A stretch of DNA of 32,318 nt from Pseudomonadota bacterium (GCA_016202695.1 JACQOE010000002.1:1-32318); one strand, 5' to 3'; positions 15,481 through 25,035 are shown, counted from the first letter of the stretch. The notes: generated from the sequence alone by a model not told the origin. Program-made: numbers and translations.

Positions 15481-16488
15481 ATGAGCAGGGGGCATCAACT
15501 TAGCCTTTTGTCCCAGGCTCCCGCGGCGCGATCGTCGAGCCCGGAGCCTGTCGCGGCGGAGGGTGCGGTCGTCCGGCGGCTGAAGACCGACCATCAGGTG
15601 GCGATGACCTGCCAGGACAATCTCGAATTCATGCGCCCGCTGAAAAGCAACTCGATCCGGCTCATCGTCACGTCGCCGCCGTACAATATAGGAAAGGCAT
15701 ACGAGTCGCGCTCCCCGCTCGACTCGTATGTGCAGGCGCAGGCGCAAGTGATCTCTGAATGCGTGCGGCTGTTACATCCTCGCGGATCGCTCTGCTGGCA
15801 GGTCGGCAATCACGTTCAGAATGGCGAGATATTCCCCCTCGATACGGTGCTCTATCCGATCTTCCGCGAGCACGGTCTGAAACTTCGGAACCGGATCGTG
15901 TGGCACTTCGAGCACGGCCTGCACTGCTCGAAGCGTCTGTCGGGTCGGTACGAGACGATTTCATGGTTCACCAAAGGTGACGATTACATCTTCAATCTCG
16001 ACGCGATTCGAGTGCCATCGAAATACCCCGGCAAAAAATACTTCAAGGGACCGAAAGCCGGCCAGCTATCGGGCAACCCGCTCGGAAAGAATCCCGGGGA
16101 CGTTTGGATCTTCCCGAACGTCAAGAACAATCACGTCGAGAAGACGGTCCACCCCTGCCAGTTCCCGGTGGAACTGGTCGAACGGCTGGTGCTGGCGATG
16201 ACCGAACCAGGGGATTGCGTTTTCGATCCCTACATGGGCGTGGGCACGTCCGTTGTCGCCGCCGCCAAGCACGGCCGGGTCGGCTACGGATGCGACATCG
16301 TGGAAGAGTACGTCGATATCGCCTGGGAACGCATTCACGCGCTCCGGGCTGGCACCCTAAAAACTCGGCCGATGCACAAGCCCGTTTATGATCCCACCAA
16401 GCCCTACGGCGGGCACAAGGGGGCACGTCGCACATGCAATCCGCCTTTGCCGTTCTCGCTTGGGGCGAAGGCGGGGCGCGGCGAATGA
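15481..16488 (+). CDS. type II DNA methyltransferase, beta-class, probably N4-cytosine
   Basis: A 335-residue DNA methyltransferase that should protect host DNA from the endonuclease encoded next to it. The catalytic motif IV 'TSPPYN' is at residues 64-69, and the SAM-binding motif I 'FDPYMGVGTS' at about 248-257, preceded by 'HPCQFPVELVERLV' (motif X). Catalytic before SAM-binding is the beta-class order, and the SPPY form is typical of N4-cytosine methylases. This fits the neighbour, since the methylases paired with BglII and BstYI are N4-cytosine enzymes. A Ser/Pro-rich N-terminal extension of about 37 residues is of unknown use. The ATG at 15481 follows GGGAGA. Its stop overlaps the endonuclease start (ATGA). 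Lower GC than the host genes suggests transfer. Confidence 0.88.
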   Translation: MSRGHQLSLLSQAPAARSSSPEPVAAEGAVVRRLKTDHQVAMTCQDNLEFMRPLKSNSIRLIVTSPPYNIGKAYESRSPLDSYVQAQAQVISECVRLLHPRGSLCWQVGNHVQNGEIFPLDTVLYPIFREHGLKLRNRIVWHFEHGLHCSKRLSGRYETISWFTKGDDYIFNLDAIRVPSKYPGKKYFKGPKAGQLSGNPLGKNPGDVWIFPNVKNNHVEKTVHPCQFPVELVERLVLAMTEPGDCVFDPYMGVGTSVVAAAKHGRVGYGCDIVEEYVDIAWERIHALRAGTLKTRPMHKPVYDPTKPYGGHKGARRTCNPPLPFSLGAKAGRGE

Positions 16489-17207
16489 AGCTGCACATTT
16501 TCAGCTATCGCTACGCGCAAGAGATTCTGCAGCATCCGAACAACGTGGTGGCGTGGAGAGAGATCGAGGCGATCCTGTCAACGGCGCCAATCTTCATCTA
16601 CCCCGGCAAAAGCAAGAATGCGCGGCTGCAGATCGTGCAGCAGCTCATGAATACATACTTCGACCGCAGGTTCGCGGTCGATTTCGGGTGGCAATACCAT
16701 CCGCTCGCGACGGGCATCGCGAAATCCGGCCTGGCTGCGGACTTCCGCAAGGATTTCGGCGGCATCACCATCCAAGCCGAAATTCAGTTCGGCAATATGG
16801 CGCGATGGTATTCCGACATCTTCAAGTTCCAAGCCGCCTACTCTCAATCCTTGATCCAGTGCGGATTGTGCGTGGTTCCTATGGCTGCGATGGCGCGGGC
16901 GACGGACTCAAACGTCGCCCATTATGAACGCGCAGTTCGGGAACTCCCATCCGCCATCCTCTCCATAACTTTGCCGATCCTGCTGATTGGCCTGGAGCAG
17001 GACGATGCCACGCCGGTGATCAACGTTCGAGAATGCCGTTTCCCTGACATCAAGGAGATCGTCGGCAAGGGGAAAAACTCGAACCGATGGCGAGTCATCA
17101 ACGGCTATGTGAGCGGCACGCCCATGAGCATGATCGGCCCCGAGAGCGACACCGGACCGATGATCGAGGAAACCGCGGCCGAAGACGACGAGGATGGCGA
17201 GGAGTAG
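16485..17207 (+). CDS. BglII-family type II restriction endonuclease
   Basis: A 240-residue restriction endonuclease of the BglII/BstYI family. The active site reads D90, then eight residues, E99, one residue, Q101 ('DFGGITIQAEIQFGN'). This is the same spacing and the same unusual glutamine in place of the PD-(D/E)XK lysine as in BglII (Asp84, Glu93, Gln95). The opening segment 'SYRYAQEILQH' and the length also fit. The enzyme should cut unmodified DNA inside the cell as a dimer; a GATC-centred hexamer site is plausible by family but the exact sequence cannot be read. Start ATG at 16485 overlaps the methylase stop, so the nuclease is made after, and coupled to, the methylase. An acidic C-terminal tail closes the protein. 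Composition is lower in GC than flanking genes. Confidence 0.87.
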   Translation: MKLHIFSYRYAQEILQHPNNVVAWREIEAILSTAPIFIYPGKSKNARLQIVQQLMNTYFDRRFAVDFGWQYHPLATGIAKSGLAADFRKDFGGITIQAEIQFGNMARWYSDIFKFQAAYSQSLIQCGLCVVPMAAMARATDSNVAHYERAVRELPSAILSITLPILLIGLEQDDATPVINVRECRFPDIKEIVGKGKNSNRWRVINGYVSGTPMSMIGPESDTGPMIEETAAEDDEDGEE

Positions 17208-17257
17208 CACGGGGAGGTTGTCAGGCCGGCCGGCCGGCCGTCCCTCGCCCTCTCCCC

Positions 17258-18217
17258 CTACCAGCTCTCCTTGCCCTCCGGTACCCACGCCCCGGCGCGC
17301 TCGCAGATGATGCGGTAGTGCTCGGGCCGGCGGTGGGCGGCGAAGTTGAACATCTTCTCCTTGCCGTGGGCGCAGGCGTCGAGGTCGCAGTCGGCATAGA
17401 TCACCTCGTCGGCCAGCGTCTTGGCCTCGGCCACGATCCGCCCCTGGGGATCGACGATGCAGCTGCCGCCGATCAGCCCCGCCCCGTCCTCCACCCCGGC
17501 CTTGGCGATCGCGACCACCCAGGTCGCGTTCTGATAGGCCCCGGCCTGGGCCGCCAGCCTGGAGTGGAAGGTGCGCAGCTCCGCCCCCTCGCGGTCCTCC
17601 GCCCGGTTGGGGTCGTAGGCGGCCGAGTTGTAGCCGATCAGCACCAGCTCCACCCCCTTCATCCCCATCACCCGGAAGGTCTCCACCCAGCGCCGGTCGT
17701 TGCAGATCGCCATGCCGACGATGCCGCCGAAGGCCCGCCAGACCGGAAAGCCCAGGTTGCCGTACTCGAAGTAGCGCTTCTCGAGCTGCTGGTACCTCAT
17801 CCCCGGCTGGGGCGCGGTATGGCCGGGAAGGTGCACCTTGCGGTACTTGCCGAGGATGCGCCCCTCGCGCCCGACCAGCACCGCGCTGTTGTAGCGCCTG
17901 AGCGTCCCCGCCTCGCGCGCAAGCTCGGCATAGCCGAGGTAGAAGCCGAGCTTGAGGCGCCTCGCCTCGTCAAACAGGGCCTGCGTGTCGGGCCCCGGAA
18001 TCTCGCGCTCGAAATAGGAGTCGAGTTCCCGCTCGTCGTCGATCGTCCAGCGCGGGAAGAAGGTGGTGAGCGCGAGCTCCGGGAACACCACCAGCTCGGC
18101 GCCCCGCGCGTGCGATTGGCGCAGGAGCGCGATCAGGCGCTCGAGCGTCGCCGCGCGCGTATCCGCCTTCTGGATCGGGCCGAGCTGCGCCCCGGCGATC
18201 CTCACGATCCGTGCCAT
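17258..18217 (-). CDS. N-carbamoyl-D-amino acid hydrolase-like nitrilase
   Basis: A 319-residue carbon-nitrogen hydrolase. The catalytic triad is E47 ('FPELALTTFFPR'), K127 ('GKYRKVHLPG') and C172 ('AICNDRRW'), the same numbering as in the D-carbamoylases of Agrobacterium, and 'ICNDRRW' plus the following 'ETFRVMGMKG' is the D-carbamoylase version of the motif. It should hydrolyse N-carbamoyl-D-amino acids to the D-amino acid, CO2 and ammonia in the cytosol. It is encoded 22 bases after a hydantoinase-like gene, its usual pathway partner. A strong GGAGGGAGGAG precedes the ATG at 18217. A beta-ureidopropionase role in pyrimidine breakdown is the main alternative. Confidence 0.9.
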   Translation of the reverse strand: MARIVRIAGAQLGPIQKADTRAATLERLIALLRQSHARGAELVVFPELALTTFFPRWTIDDERELDSYFEREIPGPDTQALFDEARRLKLGFYLGYAELAREAGTLRRYNSAVLVGREGRILGKYRKVHLPGHTAPQPGMRYQQLEKRYFEYGNLGFPVWRAFGGIVGMAICNDRRWVETFRVMGMKGVELVLIGYNSAAYDPNRAEDREGAELRTFHSRLAAQAGAYQNATWVVAIAKAGVEDGAGLIGGSCIVDPQGRIVAEAKTLADEVIYADCDLDACAHGKEKMFNFAAHRRPEHYRIICERAGAWVPEGKESW

Positions 18218-18239
18218 GACTCCTCCCTCCTCGCTTCCC

Positions 18240-19613
18240 TCAAGCGGCGGCCGACACGGGCCGCACGAACCTGCCGAAGCCCTTCTCCACCAGCACCCGC
18301 TCGCCGTCGAACGCCTTCCGCCCGCGGACGAAGGTGGCGGCGATCCGCCCGGCGAAGCGCCGGCCGTGGTAGAGGCTCGATCTCACCGTGTCCGGGATCG
18401 CGGCCTCGTCGAACACGAACGGGGTGGGATCGAGCACGACGATATCCGCGTCGCTCCCCACCTTCAGCGCCCCCTTCCTGGGGTAGAGCCCGAAGTGCCG
18501 CGCCGGCGCCTCGGAGAGGTAATAGGACATGGCCTCGATGGGAAGCCCCCGCCCCGCCACCCCCTCGCTGTAGAAGGCGAGCATCAGGGTCTCGATCCCG
18601 CGCGCGCCCGAGAGGTTGTCGAAGATCGCCGGCGCCCGCTTCTTCTCCGACCGCCAGGGCGCGTGGTCGGTGGAGACGAAGGCGATCAGGCCGGCCTTCA
18701 GGCGCTCCCACAGCCGCTCGCGCTCGGGCTCGGGGCGAATCGGCGGGTTCACCTTCGCCTTGGCGCCGATCCGCACCATGTCCTCGTTGCTGAAGACGAG
18801 GTACTGGACGCAGGTCTCGGCGGTCGCCCTCACCCCTTGCGCGCGGTAGGCGGCGGCCTGGTCGAAGCCCCGCGCGGTGGCGGAATGGGCGATGTGCACC
18901 CGTGCCCCCGCCTCGGCCGCGATCTCGAACACCTCGGCGTTGGCCAGCCACTCCGAGAGCGGCGGCCGGCTGGGCTCGTGCCACTCGGGGCCGGTCTTCC
19001 CTTCGGCGCGGAAGCGGCGGATCAGCGCATCCACCAGCTCCTGGTCCTCGTTGTGGACCGAGACGGCAAGTCCGGTCTCGGCGATCAGGCGGAAGGCGGT
19101 GCGCATGTCGGCGTGCGCGATGCGGGGAAAGCGGGTCGGGCTGTTCTCGTAGGTCGAGACCTTGAAGGCGGCGCAGCCGGCCTCGGCCAGCTCGGGGATG
19201 GCGTCGAGCCCGCCCTCCTTCCGGATCGTGCCGTAGAGGGCGATGTCCATGTGGGCGAGCGCCCGCACCTTCTCCACCTTGCGCCGGAAGAGATCGGCGG
19301 AGTGCACGGTCTCGGGCACGTCGTAGGGCATGTCCACGGCGGTGGTGGTGCCCCCGGTCAGGGCCGCGCGGGTCATGCCCTCGAGCCCGTCCCAGCCCAC
19401 GTCGCTGCCGCAGTGGACGTGGCCGTCGACCGCGCCGGCGAGCACGAACCTGCCGGAGAAGTCGTGCGCCTCGCCCTTCACCGGCGCCGCCGCGCCGGCG
19501 CCGATGGCGGCGATCCGCTCGCCGGCGAGGGCGAGGTAGCCGTCCCGGAGCACCCCCCCGGGAAGCACCAGGTCGCCGCGGATGAGCGAGTCGAAGGCCG
19601 TCGATTCGGGCAT
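18240..19613 (-). CDS. hydantoinase/allantoinase-type cyclic amidohydrolase
   Basis: A 457-residue cyclic-amide hydrolase of the dihydropyrimidinase / hydantoinase / allantoinase group. The binuclear metal site is seen as 'GHVHCGSD' (H65, H67), the carboxylated lysine in 'AAFKVSTYEN' (K151), 'VHNED' (H187), 'HIAHSAT' (H243) and the aspartate in 'STDHAPW'. It should open a five- or six-membered cyclic imide such as a hydantoin, giving an N-carbamoyl compound for the D-carbamoylase encoded immediately downstream. The ATG at 19613 has a purine-rich GGGAGAGGGAAAG upstream. It diverges from the PrpD gene. Allantoin or a natural hydantoin are both possible substrates; no uptake gene or racemase is adjacent. 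Confidence 0.87.
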   Translation of the reverse strand: MPESTAFDSLIRGDLVLPGGVLRDGYLALAGERIAAIGAGAAAPVKGEAHDFSGRFVLAGAVDGHVHCGSDVGWDGLEGMTRAALTGGTTTAVDMPYDVPETVHSADLFRRKVEKVRALAHMDIALYGTIRKEGGLDAIPELAEAGCAAFKVSTYENSPTRFPRIAHADMRTAFRLIAETGLAVSVHNEDQELVDALIRRFRAEGKTGPEWHEPSRPPLSEWLANAEVFEIAAEAGARVHIAHSATARGFDQAAAYRAQGVRATAETCVQYLVFSNEDMVRIGAKAKVNPPIRPEPERERLWERLKAGLIAFVSTDHAPWRSEKKRAPAIFDNLSGARGIETLMLAFYSEGVAGRGLPIEAMSYYLSEAPARHFGLYPRKGALKVGSDADIVVLDPTPFVFDEAAIPDTVRSSLYHGRRFAGRIAATFVRGRKAFDGERVLVEKGFGRFVRPVSAAA

Positions 19614-19773
19614 CGTCTTTCCCTCTCCCTTCGCCTAATCTCTCACCGGGAATGGCGCCCCGTCGCCGAGGCCGGGGCCGCCCCCCGCGGACCGGCCGGC
19701 GGGCCGGCGGTGGCACGCGCCGGCCGCGCGGAAGCGACGAGGATAAGGGCTCTTTCGAGGCGGGTAAACGCGC

Positions 19774-21291
19774 ATGATCCTTCACGACGTCACCGTCCAT
19801 CCCTCCAAGGCGAATCTCCCGCGCGAGCGCCAGCTCGCCTGGAAGATCGCCGAGGTCGCGGCCGACCCGGCCCCGGTCGGCGAGACGGTCGCCGACATGG
19901 TGATCAACCGCGTCATCGACAACGCATCGGTCGCCGTCGCCGCCATCAACCGCGGGCCGGTGGCCAACGCCCGCAGCCAGGCGCTGGCCCATCCGCGCGA
20001 CGGCGGGGCCACCGTCTTCGGGCTTCCCACCGCCGAGCGCTTCTGCGCCGAATGGGCGGCGTGGGCGAACGGGACGGCGGTGCGCGAGCTGGACATGCAC
20101 GACACCTTCCTCGCCGCCGACTACTCGCACCCCGGCGACAACATCCCGCCGATCCTGGCCGTCGCCCAGCAGTGCGGGCGCACCGGCGCCGACCTCCTGC
20201 GCGGCATCGTCGCCGGCTACGAGATCCAGATCGACCTCGTCAAGGCGATCTCGCTGCACCGGCACAAGATCGACCACATCGCCCATCTCGGCCCCTCGGT
20301 CGCGGCCGGGATCGGAGCGCTCCTCGGCCTTCCGATCGACGTCATCTACCAGGCTGTGCAGCAGGCGCTGCACACCACGGTCAGCACCCGCCAGTCGCGC
20401 AAGGGCGAGATCTCGAGCTGGAAGGCGTATGCCCCGGCCCACGCCGGCAAGCTCGCCATCGAGGCGGTCGACCGCGCCATGCGCGGCGAGGGCGCGCCCT
20501 CGCCCGCCTACGAGGGCGAGGACAGCGTCATCGCCTGGATTCTCGACGGCCCCGACGCCCACTACCGGGTGCCGCTGCCGGCCAGGGGCGAGGCGAAGAC
20601 GGCGATCCTCGAGTCCTACACCAAGGAGCACTCCGCCGAGTACCAGGCGCAGGCGCTGATCGACCTCGCCTTCCGGCTCCGGCCCGAGGTCGCGCGGCGC
20701 GGCGGCACGGGCCGCATCTCGCGGATCGTGATCCACACCAGCCACCACACCCATTTCGTGATCGGCACCGGCGCCAACGATCCCCAGAAGTTCGACCCCA
20801 GGGCGAGCCGCGAGACCCTCGACCACTCGATCATGTACATCTTCGCGGTGGCGCTTGAGGACGGCCGCTGGCACCACGTCGACTCGTATGCGCCCGAGCG
20901 GGCGGCGCGGCCCGAGACGGTGGCGCTGTGGCGCAAGGTCGAGACCCGCGAGGACCCGGAGTGGACCCGCCGGTACCATTCCTCCGACCCCAGGGAGAAG
21001 GCCTTCGGCGGGCGGGTCGAGATCGCCTTCGCCGACGGCGCGACGCTGGTCGACGAGCTGGCGGTGGCGAACGCCCACTCACTCGGGGCGCGCCCCTTCG
21101 CGCGGCCCGACTACGTCCGCAAGTTCGAGATCCTGACCGAGGGTCTGATCGACGCCGCCGAACGCCGCCGTTTCCTCGACGCCGTCCAGCGCCTGCCCAG
21201 GCTCGGGGCCGGCGAGCTCGGCGAACTGAACGTCGTGGTGCCGGCGGACCGCCTCAGCCACGGCCGCCGCGACAGGCGCGGAATCTTCTGA
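19774..21291 (+). CDS. prpD: MmgE/PrpD family protein, probable 2-methylcitrate dehydratase
   Basis: A 505-residue protein of the MmgE/PrpD family, slightly longer than the E. coli enzyme. Family segments include '[15 protein letters not shown]' with the conserved aspartates and histidine, '[11 protein letters not shown]', '[11 protein letters not shown]', and '[20 protein letters not shown]' in the substrate pocket. PrpD dehydrates 2-methylcitrate to 2-methyl-cis-aconitate in propionate breakdown. The methylcitrate/citrate synthase gene follows after 22 bases, which supports that job. Other members of the family decarboxylate or epimerise related acids, so the call rests partly on the neighbour. 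The ATG at 19774 is preceded by a GAGGCGGG. No prpB is present in the window. Confidence 0.88.
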   Translation: MILHDVTVHPSKANLPRERQLAWKIAEVAADPAPVGETVADMVINRVIDNASVAVAAINRGPVANARSQALAHPRDGGATVFGLPTAERFCAEWAAWANGTAVRELDMHDTFLAADYSHPGDNIPPILAVAQQCGRTGADLLRGIVAGYEIQIDLVKAISLHRHKIDHIAHLGPSVAAGIGALLGLPIDVIYQAVQQALHTTVSTRQSRKGEISSWKAYAPAHAGKLAIEAVDRAMRGEGAPSPAYEGEDSVIAWILDGPDAHYRVPLPARGEAKTAILESYTKEHSAEYQAQALIDLAFRLRPEVARRGGTGRISRIVIHTSHHTHFVIGTGANDPQKFDPRASRETLDHSIMYIFAVALEDGRWHHVDSYAPERAARPETVALWRKVETREDPEWTRRYHSSDPREKAFGGRVEIAFADGATLVDELAVANAHSLGARPFARPDYVRKFEILTEGLIDAAERRRFLDAVQRLPRLGAGELGELNVVVPADRLSHGRRDRRGIF

Positions 21292-21313
21292 CGAGAGACA
21301 GGGGGACCCCGCA

Positions 21314-22450
21314 ATGACCGAAGAGCCCGAGATCAAGAAAGGCCTCGCCGGAGTCGTCGTCGACGACAGCGCTATCTCCAAGGTGATGCCCGAGACCAAC
21401 TCGCTCACCTACCGCGGTTATGCGGTGCAGGACCTGGCCGAGAACTGCGGCTTCGAGGAGGTGGCCTACCTGCTGTGGAACGGCGAGCTCCCGACCCGTG
21501 GCCAGCTCGCCGCCTTCGTCCGCAGGGAGCGTGCCGAGCGCGGCCTCAGCCGGCGGCTCCTGGAGGCGATCAAGGCGTTCCCGACGCGCAAGGTGCATCC
21601 GATGGACACGCTCCGCACCGCCGTCAGCCACATGGGGCTCGAGGATCCCGACCGCGCCGACAACGGCGCCGAGGCCAACCGGGCGAAGGCGATGCGGCTC
21701 CTGGCCAAGATCCCGACCGCGGTCGCCGCCGATTACCGCCACCGCAAGGGGAAGCGCGCGATCGCCCCGCGGCGCGACCTCTCCTTCGCCGCCAACTTCT
21801 TCCACATGTGCTTCGGCACCGTGCCGGCGAAGGAGATCGTCAAGGCGTTCGACGTCTCGCTCATCCTCTACGCCGAGCACACCTTCAACGCCTCCACCTT
21901 CACCGCCCGGGTGATCACCTCGTCGATGGCCGACATGCACTCGGCGGTGACCGGCGCGATCGGCTCGCTCAAGGGGCCGCTGCACGGCGGCGCCAACGAG
22001 GCGGTGATGCACGTGCTGAAGGAGATCGGCTCGCCCGATCGGGCGGCGGCCTGGCTCGACCGGGCGTTCCAGGAGAAGCGCCTGGTCATGGGCTTCGGCC
22101 ACCGCGTCTACAAGACCGGCGATTCGCGCGTCCCCACCATGACCAAGTACGCGCGCCTGGTGGCTGATCGGGTCGGCGACAGCAAGTGGCTGGAGATCGA
22201 GGACATCCTGGCCAGGAAGATGATCGCCGAGAAGGCCATCCATCCCAACCTCGATTTCCCCACCGGCCCTGCCTACTACATGATGGGCTTCGACATCGAC
22301 CTCTTCACGCCGATCTTCGTCATGAGCCGGATCACGGGATGGACCGCGCACATCATGGAGCAGTGGGCCGACAACCGCCTGATTCGGCCCTTGAGCCACT
22401 ACACCGGCCCGGCCGAGCGCCCGCTGGTGCCGATGAAGGAGCGGAGGTAG
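21314..22450 (+). CDS. prpC: 2-methylcitrate/citrate synthase
   Basis: A 378-residue citrate synthase family enzyme, the short form typical of PrpC. Catalytic residues are visible: His224 in 'GPLHGGANE', His263 in 'GFGHRVYK' and Asp314 in 'PNLDFPTG', with 'YAEHTFNAST' (H189) contributing to oxaloacetate binding. It condenses propionyl-CoA (or acetyl-CoA) with oxaloacetate. Its place 22 bases behind prpD points to 2-methylcitrate synthesis, with the PrpD product acting next. AGGGGG precedes the ATG. The gene runs into the convergent amidase gene with only nine bases between stops. Confidence 0.9.
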   Translation: MTEEPEIKKGLAGVVVDDSAISKVMPETNSLTYRGYAVQDLAENCGFEEVAYLLWNGELPTRGQLAAFVRRERAERGLSRRLLEAIKAFPTRKVHPMDTLRTAVSHMGLEDPDRADNGAEANRAKAMRLLAKIPTAVAADYRHRKGKRAIAPRRDLSFAANFFHMCFGTVPAKEIVKAFDVSLILYAEHTFNASTFTARVITSSMADMHSAVTGAIGSLKGPLHGGANEAVMHVLKEIGSPDRAAAWLDRAFQEKRLVMGFGHRVYKTGDSRVPTMTKYARLVADRVGDSKWLEIEDILARKMIAEKAIHPNLDFPTGPAYYMMGFDIDLFTPIFVMSRITGWTAHIMEQWADNRLIRPLSHYTGPAERPLVPMKERR

Positions 22451-22459
22451 GCGCGCCCC

Positions 22460-23851
22460 TCAGGCGACGAGGAACCCGGAAAGGTTGGGCCGCGGCGGCG
22501 GCCCGACCAGGGCCTCGACGGCGAGGGCGACGGCGAGCGCGCGCCGATCCTCGCCGCCGGCGCAGATCACCTGCAGGCCGACCGGGAGCGCGGCCCCCCG
22601 CCCCTGGATCGGCGTCGTCGTCGCCGAGAGCCCGAAGAAGCTCACCAGATGGGTGTTGACGCCGAGGCGCGCCTCGAGCGCGAGGCCCTTCTCCACGTCC
22701 GCCACCTCGGCCAGCGTCGGCGCGACCAGCGTCGCCGTCGGGCCGATCCAGGCGTCGAACCCCGCCATCCGCTCGCGGTAGAGCGCGACCAGCTCGCGGT
22801 GGCGGTTGAGCACGCGGAGCGCCTCGTCGGCCTTCATCTCCAGGGCGGGAAGGGCGCGGGCCACCGTCAGCGGCTCCATCCGCTCGCGCTCGGCGAGGAA
22901 CCGCTCGCGCCCGAGCGAGGCGAGGAACTCGGCCGCGCACAGGCGGAGGAAATCGAGCCGCTCGCCCGCCTCGGGCACGTCGACCGGCAGGATCTCGGCG
23001 CCGGCGGCGGCGAGCCGCGCGATCGTCGCCTCGGTGCATTCGGCGACGACGGGGTCGAGGCCGTCGAAGAAATGGTTCACGGGCCGCCCGAACTTAAGGC
23101 CGGCCAAGCGCGCCGGGCGCGGCGGGGGGCCGCCGGTGAGGGCAGCGAAGGCGAGGGCGGCGTCGGCGGCGGAAGAAGTGAGGAGCCCGACCGTGTCGAA
23201 GCTGGGGGCGTTGGGGAAGATGCCGTCGATCCCCCACAGGCCCTTGCTGGTCTTGAGCCCGAAGACGCCGCAGAAGGCGGCCGGCCCGCGCACCGAGCCG
23301 CCGGTGTCGGTGCCGACGTTGAGGCCGGCAAGCCCGGCCGCGGCGGCGACCGCGGCGCCGCTCGAGGAGCCGCCGGGGATGCGATGCGCGCGCGCGTCCC
23401 AGGGGTTTACCGGGGTGCCGCGCACCCGGTTGATGCCGGCCGCCCCGCGCGCAAACTCCACCGTCCGGGTCTTGCCCAGGATCACGCATCCCGCCCGCCG
23501 CAGCGCCTTGACGAAGCTCCCCTCGCCGCCGATCAGGTCGGCCACCGCCACCCGCGAGCCGGCGGTGGTCGGCATGCCCTCGACCGCGATCAGGTCCTTG
23601 AGCGCGACCGTGACCCCCATCAGCGGCCCGAGGTCGGTCCCCGAGGCGAGGAGCCGGTCGAGGGCGCGGGCGGTACGGAGCGCGCCCTCGGCGGCGACGT
23701 GCTCGAAGGCGCCGAGCCGGGGATCGAGGGCCGCGATCCGCTTGAGATGGGCCTCGGTCGCCGCCTCAACGGTGGTCTCGCCGGCGCGCAGCCGCCGGCC
23801 GAAGCCGGCGAGTCCGCCGGGCTCGAACGGGTCTTCGGGCAAGTCGGGCAT
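22460..23851 (-). CDS. amidase, amidase-signature family
   Basis: A 463-residue serine amidase with the Ser-cisSer-Lys triad of the amidase-signature family: Lys85 in 'VALKDL', a serine in 'GGSSSGAA' (162-164) and the nucleophile Ser186 in 'TDTGGSVRGPA'. These enzymes hydrolyse linear amides, and some act on malonamide, allophanate or aryl amides; the natural substrate here is unknown. The C-terminal part ('GLQVICAGGEDRRALAVA') is standard. It is not GatA, since no gatB or gatC is nearby. The ATG at 23851 has GGAGA upstream. It converges on prpC and diverges from the aminotransferase, so it is probably its own transcription unit. Confidence 0.9.
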   Translation of the reverse strand: MPDLPEDPFEPGGLAGFGRRLRAGETTVEAATEAHLKRIAALDPRLGAFEHVAAEGALRTARALDRLLASGTDLGPLMGVTVALKDLIAVEGMPTTAGSRVAVADLIGGEGSFVKALRRAGCVILGKTRTVEFARGAAGINRVRGTPVNPWDARAHRIPGGSSSGAAVAAAAGLAGLNVGTDTGGSVRGPAAFCGVFGLKTSKGLWGIDGIFPNAPSFDTVGLLTSSAADAALAFAALTGGPPPRPARLAGLKFGRPVNHFFDGLDPVVAECTEATIARLAAAGAEILPVDVPEAGERLDFLRLCAAEFLASLGRERFLAERERMEPLTVARALPALEMKADEALRVLNRHRELVALYRERMAGFDAWIGPTATLVAPTLAEVADVEKGLALEARLGVNTHLVSFFGLSATTTPIQGRGAALPVGLQVICAGGEDRRALAVALAVEALVGPPPRPNLSGFLVA

Positions 23852-24087
23852 GGCGCCGGTCTCCGATCGCGCCGGGGTCGGGCGGGCCGGCCCCCCCGGC
23901 CGCGCACTCTAGCAGCCCGGGACCGGTCGGAGCCACCGGACGGGAGGAAGCCCCCACCAAGGCGGTTGTCGCCACCCCGCCGCGGCGCTAGGGTTGCGCA
24001 TCGCCGGGCGCTGCCCTTTGGGGGAGCGGCAACCGCGCGTCCGGCACTCAATCCCCGCCCCGCCCCAAGACCAGGAGGACGAGTCCC

Positions 24088-25035
24088 GTGGCCAAGCAAC
24101 CGAAATACCTGTCGCTCAACGGCAAGGTCGTCCCTTACGAGGACGCCCGCATCCACATCCTGTCGCCGGCCGCGAAGTACGGCGCCGGGGTGTTCGAGGG
24201 CATCCGCGGCTACTGGAACGACGACCAGGAGGAGATGTACATCTTCCGGCTCAAGGAGCACCTCGACCGGCTGCAGTTCTCGATGAAGGTGCAGCGCATC
24301 GCCGACTGCCCGAGCAGCGAGCTCCTGACCGAGAAGCTGATCGAGGTCCTGCACGCCAACAAGTTCCGCGAGACCGTCCACATCCGCATGACCGTGTACG
24401 TGGACGGCGACGGCGACCAGGGCGCCCTCGGGCCGATGGGCTACGCCATCGCCGCGCTGCCCCGGCCGCTGCCCGAGGCGGTGCGCAAGGGAGTCACCGC
24501 CCAGATCAGCTCGTGGACGCGGATCGCCGACAACTCGGTGCCGGCGCGGGTCAAGTGCAACGCCAACTACATCAACGGCCGGCTCGCCTCGATGCAGGCG
24601 AAGGCGGACGGCTACGACGCCTCGATCATCCTCAACTCGCGCGGCAAGGTGGCCGAGGGCCCGGGCATGTGCTTCTTCATGGTCCGCGACGGGGTGCCGG
24701 TGACGCCGAGCGCCACCAACGACATCCTCGAGAGCGTCACGCGCACCACCCTGATCGAGATCTTCGAGGAGTACATGGGCCTGAAGACGGTCGAGCGCGA
24801 CGTCGACCGGACCGAACTCTACGACGCCGAGGAGGCGTTCTATTGCGGCACCGGCTGGGAGATCACGCCGATCCTCAGCGTCGACCGCCTGCCGGTGGGC
24901 AAGGGCGCGGTCGGCCCGGTGACCAGGAAGCTGCAGGAGCACTACTTCAACATCGTGCTCGGCAAGGTGAAGGACCACGCCGCCTGGCGCCACCCGGTCT
25001 TCGGCAAGGCCAAGCGGGCGCGCGCGGCCGAGTAG
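24088..25035 (+). CDS. ilvE: branched-chain amino acid aminotransferase
   Basis: A 315-residue PLP-dependent fold-type IV aminotransferase. Seen are 'YGAGVFEGIRGY' (substrate loop), the PLP lysine K156 in 'ARVKCNANYINGRLA', 'VAEGPGMCFFMV' and 'EAFYCGTGWEITPI'. Together these mark an IlvE-type branched-chain aminotransferase: valine, leucine and isoleucine to their 2-oxo acids with glutamate as donor, in the cytosol. The start is a GTG at 24088 with an excellent AGGAGGAC before it. It stands alone, flanked by divergent and convergent genes, and is followed by a strong terminator hairpin. D-amino acid or 4-amino-4-deoxychorismate activity is less likely given length and motifs. Confidence 0.9.
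   Translation: MAKQPKYLSLNGKVVPYEDARIHILSPAAKYGAGVFEGIRGYWNDDQEEMYIFRLKEHLDRLQFSMKVQRIADCPSSELLTEKLIEVLHANKFRETVHIRMTVYVDGDGDQGALGPMGYAIAALPRPLPEAVRKGVTAQISSWTRIADNSVPARVKCNANYINGRLASMQAKADGYDASIILNSRGKVAEGPGMCFFMVRDGVPVTPSATNDILESVTRTTLIEIFEEYMGLKTVERDVDRTELYDAEEAFYCGTGWEITPILSVDRLPVGKGAVGPVTRKLQEHYFNIVLGKVKDHAAWRHPVFGKAKRARAAE

Noticed and set aside
17224-17239. A 16-base self-complementary GGCC repeat between the convergent endonuclease and carbamoylase genes.
   Set aside because: Such GGCCGGCC runs arise easily in high-GC DNA; without loop or U-run it is weak evidence for a terminator.
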